From: Butyricicoccus sp.
GTDB lineage: Bacteria > Bacillota > Clostridia > Oscillospirales > Butyricicoccaceae
DNA length: 7,194 nt
Assembly (NCBI GenBank): GCA_031293105.1
Contig: JAUMSA010000237.1
Coordinates: forward strand, 1-7,194
Direction: 5' to 3'
Position numbers and translations under genes: made by a program. The notes beneath the pieces were generated by a model. The model did not search any database and was not told the DNA's origin. It saw nothing but the letters and a program-made list of their open reading frames with translations. This document shows positions 1 to 6,792 of this stretch, in pieces (the stretch's first letter is position 1; each line of letters starts with the position of its first letter).

Positions 1-453
1 CTGCATATCAATCGAAATCTGCGGAACCGAGGGGGTAATCCGTACCCCGCTCAGGCCCGACAGCGCATTTACAAACGAGGAGATCAAAATATTCCCCGCT
101 TCAATGATCGCCGAATTTTCCATGTCGGTCATCTGGGAATAATCTTCGATCTGCATATTCATCATACGGCCCAAGAGCAGATTGATGGCATCCAGCTGGA
201 ACAGGGCCAGCATCAGGCCATTGATTTCGCCCCCCAGGCTGGAAATGATACCAGCCGAAATGGTTTCAAATCCGCCCAACTGTTCGACCGCTTCATTGAA
301 TTCCAAAATCTGTACTTTTGGGAGCGGAATGCGTACTTCCACCCCAAGAAGCGCCGACAAGGCGGTCGCCGCATTGCCGGTGCCGATGCTGCCGATTTCA
401 CGCAGGGCATCGATCTGGAGGGAGTTCATCTCTTCATACTTTTTCAGTTCCAC
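1..453 (-). CDS. cheC: CheY-P phosphatase CheC, N-terminal 151 residues (3' end outside window)
   Basis: Translation from GTG at 453 stays open to the left edge and gives 151 residues, about three quarters of a usual CheC. CheC proteins carry two copies of the motif (D/S)xxxExxN with a Pro 23 residues on. They dephosphorylate CheY-P and, in Bacilli, bind the deamidase CheD during adaptation. The second copy is complete: Ser114, Glu118, Asn121 and Pro144. The first copy has Asp15, Glu19 and Pro45, but Ser22 instead of Asn. Flanking blocks include IGTGNAATALSALLG (residues 23-37) and PKVQILEFNEAVEQLGG (45-61). The N terminus lacks the CheY-P-binding leader and the EIDALL-type peptide of FliY and FliM, which favours CheC over FliY. 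The missing C terminus could still hold an extra domain. It is 15 nt after the flgG-like gene. Confidence 0.85.
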   Translation of the reverse strand, partial: MELKKYEEMNSLQIDALREIGSIGTGNAATALSALLGVEVRIPLPKVQILEFNEAVEQLGGFETISAGIISSLGGEINGLMLALFQLDAINLLLGRMMNMQIEDYSQMTDMENSAIIEAGNILISSFVNALSGLSGVRITPSVPQISIDMQ

Positions 454-461
454 GAGTCACA

Positions 462-467
462 CTCCTT
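462..467 (-). promoter_or_regulatory. Ribosome binding site that fixes the cheC GTG start
   Basis: The minus strand reads AAGGAG (467-462), 8 nt before GTG at 453. Another GTG at 460 runs into a stop after eight codons, and the first in-frame ATG (residue 9) has no site of this quality, so GTG 453 is the chosen start. Confidence 0.8.
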
Positions 468-468
468 T

Positions 469-1185
469 TTAACCGCGCAGCCCATTGATGGTGGTTTCAA
501 TCTCATCTTGTGTCTGCGTCATTTTCAAAGCATAGGAGAACGAGCGCTGTGCCTCGATCACCTTGGCAAATTCTGTGGCAATGTCGGTATTGGCCGCTTC
601 GACCATACCATGTACTGCGGTACCCGTACCGGCCAGCACCGGGCCGTTTTTGGCCACCGGCAAATACCGGTTATCCCCCAAATGCTGCATATCATCGGTA
701 TTGGCAAAATCAAAGACACCCACCGCATAGGTCGCCTCGGTATCCCCGGCCAAGGGGATGGGCTGCTGGTTTTGGTCGAGCACATAGTTGCCCTGCGGGT
801 CACACAGATAATAGGTCGTCTGGCCGCCCTGCGCCACACTGCCCCAATGGAACACACCGGCACGGGTATAGCTGACCTGGTTGGTCTGCGGGTCGCGTAC
901 GGCAAAAAATCCGTCGCCTTGAATGGCGTAATTCTGTCCGCCTTCCCGAGTCATCATGGCGCCGGGCGCAAAATCAGTGGTGGTCTGAATCATCCGGCTG
1001 CCTGAACCACGCGGCAGCTGTGCGTTATCCGGCCCCACCAAATTGCGGTACAGCAGGTCGGCAAACTGCGCCTGCTCGGCCTTAAAACCAATGGTGTTGA
1101 CGTTTGCTAAGTTGTTCGCCGTTACATTCAGGCGCTGCTGCTGCTGAGAAGCCGCAACGGCGGCCGCATAAAACGATTGGTTCAT
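469..1185 (-). CDS. flgG: Flagellar rod protein, FlgG/FlgF family (FlhP-like)
   Basis: This 238-residue paralogue of the preceding gene is somewhat shorter than a typical FlgG (about 260). The N-terminal rod motif is LNVTANNLANVNTIGFKAEQ (residues 19-38), followed by FADLLYRNL (41-49). YAIQGDGFFAVRD (86-98) and SYTRAGVFHW (105-114) form the core beta region. The end AANTDIATEFAKVIEAQRSF (197-216) and the closing helix through QTQDEIETTINGLRG match the conserved rod C terminus. It probably builds the distal rod next to its partner. Residues 14-17 are a Gln run coded by four CAG triplets. Cys128 is unusual for an exported flagellar subunit. The ATG at 1185 follows AAAGGAG (1202-1196) at 10 nt. 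It is 21 nt after the upstream rod gene and 15 nt before cheC. The family is firm; the exact rod position is inferred. Confidence 0.75.
   Translation of the reverse strand: MNQSFYAAAVAASQQQQRLNVTANNLANVNTIGFKAEQAQFADLLYRNLVGPDNAQLPRGSGSRMIQTTTDFAPGAMMTREGGQNYAIQGDGFFAVRDPQTNQVSYTRAGVFHWGSVAQGGQTTYYLCDPQGNYVLDQNQQPIPLAGDTEATYAVGVFDFANTDDMQHLGDNRYLPVAKNGPVLAGTGTAVHGMVEAANTDIATEFAKVIEAQRSFSYALKMTQTQDEIETTINGLRG
1135..1146 (-). repeat. Four CAG triplets in the flgG-like gene
   Basis: The minus strand carries four CAG codons in a row, coding for Gln14-Gln17 in the N-terminal helix of the rod protein. It is a short trinucleotide repeat. Changes in copy number would add or remove residues without shifting the frame. 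Confidence 0.8.
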
Positions 1186-1206
1186 CGAAGAATGGCTCCT
1201 TTCGCA

Positions 1207-1962
1207 TTAAACACGGCCAACATCGGTCGATGTTTTGGTCATGATCTGGTCATACATCTTGCTGAGCTGCGAGGCGCTTTGCAGCGCACGCTGGCAAGTA
1301 ATCATTTCGGTCATCTGCTGCACCAGATTGATGTTGGAACGTTCGATCATCTCGTGGTGGATGACATAGCCGTTGGCTGCCTGCGGCTGCACATTGGCGG
1401 TAAACATTCCTTCCCCGGATTTTTGCAGCTGCTGCGCCGGGTCATTGAATGCGAAGACACCCAGCTGACCCAAAACCTGTCCGTTCTCGGTCGTGATCGT
1501 CCCGTCGTTGGAGGCCTGGATGCGGTCGGTGCCCAGATAGATGGCCTGGCCATTGCTGCCCAGCACACGCCCCTGGCCGGCTAAATACAGATACCCTTGG
1601 TCATCCAGCATAAACGAGCCATTGCGGGTATAGACCGTGCCATTGGCCGTCTGAATGCCAAAATACCCCCCGCCCTCGATTGCAAAATCAAGGGGCAAAC
1701 CGGTCGATTGCAACGCACCCTGGGAATGGTCGGTATAGACCTCATCCAAGGCGGTGACATAGCTGGTAGTTGTCCCTAAGGGCTGGGGGTTTTTAATTTT
1801 GTTGCCGATCCGGCTGCGCATGACTTCGTCGAACGTCGTATCCGCATACCGGTCGGCCTTATAACCCGCCGTAGCGGTATTGCTCATGTTGTTGCCCACA
1901 ACATCCAAATTGCGGGACTGGGTCAGCATGGCCGACGTCAAATCATAAAAGCCTTTATACAT
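1207..1962 (-). CDS. flgF: Flagellar rod protein, FlgF/FlgG family (FlhO-like)
   Basis: This 251-residue member of the flagellar basal-body rod family is an exported structural part of the rod that crosses the envelope. The N terminus has the rod signature: an amphipathic helix and then VVGNNMSNTATAGYKADR (residues 21-38). The middle has LDFAIEGGGYFGIQT (91-105) and YTRNGSFMLDDQGYL (111-125), typical of the FlgE/F/G hook-basal body core. The C terminus MTEMITCQRALQSASQL (217-233) forms the coiled partner helix; most relatives have MITAQRAYE, so Cys223 and Leu227 are slightly unusual. It has no cleaved signal peptide, as expected for flagellar export. The ATG at 1962 is 8 nt after GGGAGGG (1977-1971) and 17 nt after fliA. 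The family is certain. Whether it is strictly FlgF or a second FlgG is a judgement based on its place before the flgG-like gene. Confidence 0.75.
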   Translation of the reverse strand: MYKGFYDLTSAMLTQSRNLDVVGNNMSNTATAGYKADRYADTTFDEVMRSRIGNKIKNPQPLGTTTSYVTALDEVYTDHSQGALQSTGLPLDFAIEGGGYFGIQTANGTVYTRNGSFMLDDQGYLYLAGQGRVLGSNGQAIYLGTDRIQASNDGTITTENGQVLGQLGVFAFNDPAQQLQKSGEGMFTANVQPQAANGYVIHHEMIERSNINLVQQMTEMITCQRALQSASQLSKMYDQIMTKTSTDVGRV

Positions 1963-1979
1963 GGATGGTTCCCTCCCTG

Positions 1980-2762
1980 TTATGTACCATTGATGTAATT
2001 CTGCATGCTCACACGCAGCTTCCGGATTGCATTGGAATGAATCTGCGACACCCGGGGTTCACTCACCCCAAGCACCTGCGCGATTTCTTTCATCTGCAGG
2101 GATTTTTGATAGTACAGCGACAACACCAGCTGTTCATTTTCCCGTAGTCCCCCAATGCTTTCCTTGAGCACTTCAAACATTTCCTTCTTTTGCATGTGCT
2201 CTTCGGGCTGCATATCTTCATCGCTTTGCGGCAATTTCTTGGTGGGCATTTCCGAATCCCGGTCGTCCAACAACATATCCAGGGAGATCACATTTCCAAA
2301 AGCTGTTTTGGCCACTTCCTCCTGGTAGCGGGTTTCGGTGAGCCCCAGGTGTTTGGCCACTTCGGCATCGGTCGGGGTGCGGCCCAGTTCGTCGAACAGG
2401 ACCGCTTTGGCTTCATCGATCTCGCGCAGCCGTTTGCGTACCGAACGCGGCACCCAATCTTGCCGCCGCGCCAAATCGATGACCATACCCCGCAGGCGTT
2501 TGCATACAAAGGTTTCAAACTTTACATTGTGACTGAGGTCAAATTTATCGAGCGCATTCATAAGGAGGATAATGCCTTCATTAATCATATCATCGACCTG
2601 AGCGAAGCCAACATAAACCCCTCGGAGCTTTAGGGCGATATTTCTTACCAAATAGGCATAGCGCATGACCAGCACCTTTTTGAGTTCCGGGTCGCCGGTC
2701 TGCTTATATTCTACGAGCAACGCCTCGTTTGGCATGTCGTCCCATTGCTTCTGCTTATCCAA
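1980..2762 (-). CDS. fliA: Flagellar sigma-28 factor (FliA/SigD/WhiG type)
   Basis: This 260-residue sigma-70-family protein has the FliA layout. Region 2 is at about residues 15-110, with VDDMINEGIILLMNALDKFD (56-75) and then FETFVCKRLRGMVIDLARRQDWVPR (82-106) for core binding, promoter melting and -10 recognition. Region 3 is at about 110-165, containing LGRTPTDAEVAKHLG (126-140). An acidic linker (165-190) follows, then region 4 (about 200-258), whose helix-turn-helix MKEIAQVLGVSEPRVSQIHS (224-243) reads the -35 element. It is expected to direct RNA polymerase to late flagellar and chemotaxis promoters and to be held by the anti-sigma factor FlgM. It starts with TTG at 2762, 6 nt after GGGGGAG. 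The next ATG (residue 10) lacks a good ribosome site. It lies between flhA and the rod genes. Confidence 0.95.
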   Translation of the reverse strand: MDKQKQWDDMPNEALLVEYKQTGDPELKKVLVMRYAYLVRNIALKLRGVYVGFAQVDDMINEGIILLMNALDKFDLSHNVKFETFVCKRLRGMVIDLARRQDWVPRSVRKRLREIDEAKAVLFDELGRTPTDAEVAKHLGLTETRYQEEVAKTAFGNVISLDMLLDDRDSEMPTKKLPQSDEDMQPEEHMQKKEMFEVLKESIGGLRENEQLVLSLYYQKSLQMKEIAQVLGVSEPRVSQIHSNAIRKLRVSMQNYINGT

Positions 2763-2768
2763 GGTGTT

Positions 2769-2775
2769 CTCCCCC
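2769..2775 (-). promoter_or_regulatory. Ribosome binding site that supports the fliA TTG start
   Basis: The minus strand reads GGGGGAG (2775-2769), 6 nt before TTG at 2762. The alternative ATG nine codons downstream has no comparable purine-rich tract at the right distance, so the TTG is preferred. Confidence 0.7.
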
Positions 2776-2792
2776 TTCTTTCGTGCGTGCCA

Positions 2793-4868
2793 TTAGGATA
2801 GCGTGATATTGCCCAGCGACTGAATCTGGATGTTGGTCACAATCTCATTAAACGAGAGGACGGTCAAATCCGGATAGAACTGCTCGAGCAGCCGGCTGAG
2901 ATAAATGCGGATGATGTGGCTGGTTAATAGGATGGGTTTCTGGGACAGGTCGGCAAACTTTTTGATGTGTTCCCCGATTTGTCCCAAGAGCGTCTGCATG
3001 ACATCGGGCCCCAGGGCAAGATAGACGCCCTGGTCGTTTTTGGTCATACTGGCGACCAGTTTTTTCTCCACATCGGCATCCAAGGTAATCACGCTCAAGC
3101 GGCCGTCTTCGCAGAATCGATGGGTAATCGTCCGCTTCAGCTGGGCACGTACACTTTCGGTAATCAAGTCGGTATCCCTTGTGATGGCCAACGCATCGAC
3201 CGTGGTTTCCACAATGGTTCCCAAATCCTTGATCGGAATGCCTTCTTTTAACAGGTTGCACAGGATTTTTTCCAGCATCGCATAGGAAATGACATTCGGG
3301 AATGCCTCTTCCACAAGCTGTGGAGCCGTTCGTTTCAGGTTTTCCACCAGCTGGATGGTCTCTGCGCGGTTGAGTAATTCGTAGGTGTGTTTCTTGACGG
3401 TTTCCGACAAATGCGTCAGCATAACCGACAGCGGGTCGATGACGGTATAGCCATAGATTTCTGCCATTTCCTTGTTCTCCGGCAAAATCCACCGGGACGG
3501 AATGCCATAGGCCGGTTCCACCGTTTCGATGCCTTCGATTTCACCCGCCGGATTGGCAGGCTCCAAGGCCAGATAATAGTCCAGAAGAATCTCGCCGCGG
3601 GCGATTTCTTCTCCCTTGATCTTGATGACATACTGGTTGGTGCCCAGCATGGAAGCGTCGCGCAAACGAATAGAGGGGATGACAAAGCCCATCTCCTGCG
3701 CGTATTGCCGGCGGAAAATAACGATACGGCTGATCAGTTTGCCGCCGCTCGATTCATCCACCAACGGAATCAGGCTGTAACCAAATTCCATTTCGATCGG
3801 TTCCACATGAATCAAGGAATAGACGTTGTTGACATCCTTGTAGTAGTCCATTTCCGATTGCTGGGCTTCGGCCTCTTTGCGGGCCGCCTCCTGCACGGCA
3901 GGCAGTTCTTGCTTCTGCTTTTCCAGCATCTCCATCTTATGGGATACACGGCGGCTCAGGATAATCAATCCAGCCGAAATGAGCACCAGCTGCACATGCG
4001 GTGTGCCCGGAATCACGGCGAAAATCGCCAGGATGCCACCGGCCACCATCAAAGCGCGCGGCTGCGCCAAAAACTGCTTGATGACATCCTCGTTCAGGCT
4101 GCCCTCGGATACCGAACGGGTAACGATCATGCCCGTTGCGGTGGAGATCATCAGCGCCGGCAGCTGGGATACCAGGCCGTCACCGATGGTTGCAATCGAA
4201 TACACGCTGAGCACTTCGGTAATGCTCATGCCGGACTGAATCACGCCGATGATCGAACCTGCGATAAAGTTGATCGCGGTAATGATGATCGACATGATCG
4301 CATCGCCCTTGACGATCTTGGTTGCACCGTCCATGGCGCCATAAAAATCCGACTCGCGTTGGATTTTGTTACGGCGTATCTTGGCTTCCTGTTCGTTAAT
4401 CAGACCCGAAGACAGGTCGGCGTCAATCGCCATCTGTTTGCCGGGCATGGAGTCCAAGGTGAAACGGGCCGCAACTTCTGCGACGCGTTCGGCGCCCTTG
4501 GTGATAACAATGAACTGCATCAAAACGATAATCAGGAAGATGATGACACCGATGATGACATTGCCCTGGATCACGAATTCACCGAATGCCTTGATGACCT
4601 GACCGGCTTGGCCGCCATTGGACAGAATCAGTCGGGTCGAAGAAACGTTTAGGCCCAATCGGAACAGAGTCGTAATGAGCAAGAGCGATGGGAAAATCGA
4701 AAACTCGAGCGGCTCATGAATGTTCATCGTGATTAACAGGATGATGAGCGCCAAGGAGATGTTGATGATAAAGAAAACGTCCAACAAGAATGGCGGAAGT
4801 GGTATCAGAAGGAAAAGGACGATGACCACTACGAACACCGATATGACATTGTCAAAAATTCGTTTCAT
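2793..4868 (-). CDS. flhA: Flagellar export platform protein FlhA (FHIPEP family)
   Basis: This 691-residue protein is full length for the family. The N-terminal half (about residues 10-305) holds roughly eight membrane helices. The cytoplasmic FHIPEP loop carries RFTLDSMPGKQMAIDADLSS (135-154), ESDFYGAMDGATK (172-184) and KGDA (187-190). A charged linker (about 306-345) leads to a soluble domain (about 350-691) that in the family forms a nonameric ring. This ring docks chaperone-substrate complexes and couples proton flow to export. The only in-frame start is ATG at 4868, because the frame has a stop just upstream and no alternative start codon between. The ribosome site is poor: GGTGG only about 4-5 nt from the start, unlike all its neighbours. 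It lies 36 nt after flhB. It is followed directly by fliA, without flhF or flhG between. Confidence 0.98.
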   Translation of the reverse strand: MKRIFDNVISVFVVVIVLFLLIPLPPFLLDVFFIINISLALIILLITMNIHEPLEFSIFPSLLLITTLFRLGLNVSSTRLILSNGGQAGQVIKAFGEFVIQGNVIIGVIIFLIIVLMQFIVITKGAERVAEVAARFTLDSMPGKQMAIDADLSSGLINEQEAKIRRNKIQRESDFYGAMDGATKIVKGDAIMSIIITAINFIAGSIIGVIQSGMSITEVLSVYSIATIGDGLVSQLPALMISTATGMIVTRSVSEGSLNEDVIKQFLAQPRALMVAGGILAIFAVIPGTPHVQLVLISAGLIILSRRVSHKMEMLEKQKQELPAVQEAARKEAEAQQSEMDYYKDVNNVYSLIHVEPIEMEFGYSLIPLVDESSGGKLISRIVIFRRQYAQEMGFVIPSIRLRDASMLGTNQYVIKIKGEEIARGEILLDYYLALEPANPAGEIEGIETVEPAYGIPSRWILPENKEMAEIYGYTVIDPLSVMLTHLSETVKKHTYELLNRAETIQLVENLKRTAPQLVEEAFPNVISYAMLEKILCNLLKEGIPIKDLGTIVETTVDALAITRDTDLITESVRAQLKRTITHRFCEDGRLSVITLDADVEKKLVASMTKNDQGVYLALGPDVMQTLLGQIGEHIKKFADLSQKPILLTSHIIRIYLSRLLEQFYPDLTVLSFNEIVTNIQIQSLGNITLS

Positions 4869-4904
4869 AGTTCCACCATTTCTGTACGAATTTTTTTGCT
4901 ACAT

Positions 4905-5975
4905 TCAAAGGGTTTTGTGATTGAGTTTATAGATATAAACCAGAACTTCGGCGACCGGGCCATATTGATCGGGTGGGATAATACCGCCGATCTCGGCTCC
5001 GGCATAGAGTGCCCGGGCCAGCGGCTTATTTTCAACCACCGCGACATGATGCTCTTCGGCGACAGCGACAATGCGCAGTGCCAGCTCATCCTGTCCCTTG
5101 GCAACCACAACAGGTGCCAAATCTTTGCCCGGCCGGTATCGTAAGGCAACCGCAAAATGCGTCGGGTTACGGATGACCACATCTGCGCCCGGAACGGCCT
5201 GCATCATACGGGATTGTGCCATTTTCCGCTGCACTTCTTTGATCTTGCCTTTGATCTTCGGGTCGCCTTCGGTCTGTTTGAATTCTTCTTTGATTTCTTC
5301 TTTTGACATGCGCAGGTCGCGTTCAAACTGCCAGCGCTGGTAGAGATAATCGAAAAAGGAAATGATGACAAATGCCACGCCGACCTCGATCAGCAGCTGA
5401 AAGCCCAAATCCCGCATCGAGGCAACGGCTGTGCCGATATCGGAATCCATGTACTTGGAAAACTGCAACAGAGAGCCGCTGACAAAGCGATAAATCAGAA
5501 TGAGCAAGATGGTGATCTTCAGCACATTCTTGAAAACTTCCACAATGCTTTTCAGGGAGAAAAGCCGTTTGATGCCCTGCAAGGGGTTCATGCGGCCAAA
5601 TTTTGGCCTGAGGGACTCAAAGCTGACGAGCAACTTGGTCTGGGCAAAGGTCGCAACCACGGCCGCCAAAATGGTGGCCAGCAGCGGCAAGGCCGATGCC
5701 TTGGCAACCGTGCCCACCATGTGGCTGGCAAGTTCGCTTCCGACCTGGTCGAGTCCATGGTTGGGAACATCGCCAATGAGCTGGAAGCAATACTGAATCG
5801 CTTCATCCATGGCATCCACCATGATGGGGATTCCAAACCGCAAGGCAACATAGCTGGCGAATAGTGTCGCAACCGCCACCACATCTTGGCTGAACATGAC
5901 GTTACCTTTTTTTCGTTCGTCACGTCTGCGTTTTGGGGTGGCCTTTTCGGTCTTTTCACCCGCTCCGCCCGGCAT
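4905..5975 (-). CDS. flhB: Flagellar export switch protein FlhB
   Basis: This 356-residue protein has standard FlhB length. The N terminus has the family pattern GEKTEKATPKRRRDERKKGNV (residues 6-26). Hydrophobic segments follow at about 30-50, 86-110, 142-166 and 185-210, and then a charged cytoplasmic linker around 222-255. The NPTH self-cleavage site is intact at residues 270-273 within VIRNPTHFAVALRY. In the family, cleavage between Asn and Pro lets the export apparatus switch from rod/hook to filament substrates, together with the ruler protein FliK. The later block ENKPLARALY (315-324) is also typical. The ATG start at 5975 has a GGGGGG-containing site (5987-5982) at close to normal spacing. 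It is flanked by fliR and flhA. Function can be assigned with high confidence. Confidence 0.98.
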   Translation of the reverse strand: MPGGAGEKTEKATPKRRRDERKKGNVMFSQDVVAVATLFASYVALRFGIPIMVDAMDEAIQYCFQLIGDVPNHGLDQVGSELASHMVGTVAKASALPLLATILAAVVATFAQTKLLVSFESLRPKFGRMNPLQGIKRLFSLKSIVEVFKNVLKITILLILIYRFVSGSLLQFSKYMDSDIGTAVASMRDLGFQLLIEVGVAFVIISFFDYLYQRWQFERDLRMSKEEIKEEFKQTEGDPKIKGKIKEVQRKMAQSRMMQAVPGADVVIRNPTHFAVALRYRPGKDLAPVVVAKGQDELALRIVAVAEEHHVAVVENKPLARALYAGAEIGGIIPPDQYGPVAEVLVYIYKLNHKTL

Positions 5976-5999
5976 TTTGTTCCCCCCTTTGGGTCCGGA

Positions 6000-6776
6000 T
6001 CAGACCGATGCCATCATATGCATCGCATCTTCAATGGCTACCAACATTTGTTTTTCCAGGCCCAGGACAAACTCACCCACAAGCGGCAGCAAGAGGATGA
6101 CCAATCCCATGCCCAGAATAATCTTTAATTCGAAGTTAATCGCAAATACATTGATCTGCGGAATGACCTTCATCAAAATACCCATACCCAGCTGGCCGAT
6201 CAATTCGGCCGCGAGAATGGGCAAGCTCAGTTTGATGGCCAGTACCGTGCACGACACAAACATCTCGAGCACATAGGTGACCGCTTGCGGGCCAAACATC
6301 ACGCTGCCAAACGGAATCACCTGCCCGGAATTGAGCAGAATCCGCAGCAGAGTAATATGACCGCCTGCGGCAAAGAACAGCAGCACCATCATGATCTGAT
6401 AGATTGTGCCAGTCATCGAAACGTTGGTGCCCATCGAAGGGTCGTAGGTTTCTGACATGCTCATGCCCATCTGGGTATCGATCAGGTTGCCAGCCTGCAA
6501 AACCACATAAAAAAAGAAGTGGATCAGCAGGGCCACCAGATACCCCAAGGCGAACTCCAACAGAAGTTTTACGGCAAGTTCTATCAGAGTGGCCGGAATC
6601 GCTGGCAGTGTATTCACGGTCAGTAAATACACGCTGATCGCCATGACCAAACTGACGCCAGCCTTCACCATCGCCGGAATTTCCGACCGGCCGCCCCACA
6701 AGGGGTTTAATACCACAAATCCGGTCATCCGCATCAGAATGAACAGGAACAGCGTCAATTGTGCTTGATCGATCAT
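6000..6776 (-). CDS. fliR: Flagellar export gate protein FliR
   Basis: This is a 258-residue, highly hydrophobic protein with about six membrane helices, which is normal FliR length. Recognisable family blocks are RMTGFVVLNPLWGGR (residues 16-30), GNLIDTQMGMSMSETYDP (96-113), and LSLPILAAELIGQLGMG followed by IPQINVF (183-211). FliR is the single-copy gate subunit that completes the FliP5-FliR1 spiral in the inner membrane and contacts FlhB. The ATG start at 6776 is preceded by GAGGGG (6790-6785) at an 8-nt spacing. The gene follows fliQ by 16 nt and precedes flhB by 24 nt. It ends with its own TGA, so it is not fused to flhB as it is in some Clostridium species. No defect is visible. Confidence 0.96.
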   Translation of the reverse strand: MIDQAQLTLFLFILMRMTGFVVLNPLWGGRSEIPAMVKAGVSLVMAISVYLLTVNTLPAIPATLIELAVKLLLEFALGYLVALLIHFFFYVVLQAGNLIDTQMGMSMSETYDPSMGTNVSMTGTIYQIMMVLLFFAAGGHITLLRILLNSGQVIPFGSVMFGPQAVTYVLEMFVSCTVLAIKLSLPILAAELIGQLGMGILMKVIPQINVFAINFELKIILGMGLVILLLPLVGEFVLGLEKQMLVAIEDAMHMMASV

Positions 6777-6792
6777 GCTGCTATCCCCTCGG

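Noticed and set aside
182..472. Plus-strand open frame of 96 codons opposite cheC
   Set aside because: The minus-strand frame from GTG 453 reads as CheC over all of this stretch, so the plus-strand frame is a shadow.
508..1005. Plus-strand open frame of 165 codons opposite the flgG-like gene
   Set aside because: It is fully inside a rod gene with family motifs. No convincing ribosome site or known domain was seen, so it is treated as a shadow.
2848..3492. Minus-strand open frame of 214 codons inside flhA
   Set aside because: It is an alternative frame of the flhA coding region. The flhA frame is intact across the same bases and carries the conserved C-terminal domain, so this is not a frameshifted second gene.
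3387..4652. Plus-strand open frame of 421 codons opposite flhA
   Set aside because: It lies wholly antisense to a clearly conserved flhA, has a His/Asn/Gln/Arg/Asp-rich composition with no recognisable domain, and matches what codon bias on the opposite strand produces.
4869..4904. Possible terminator or internal sigma-28 promoter in the flhB-flhA gap
   Set aside because: There is a run of seven A on the minus strand but no preceding hairpin, and no TAAA plus GCCGATAA pair at the right spacing.
4865..5182. Minus-strand open frame of 105 codons overlapping the end of flhB and the flhA start
   Set aside because: It is an out-of-frame reading of flhB. The flhB frame through the same bases holds the conserved post-NPTH domain.
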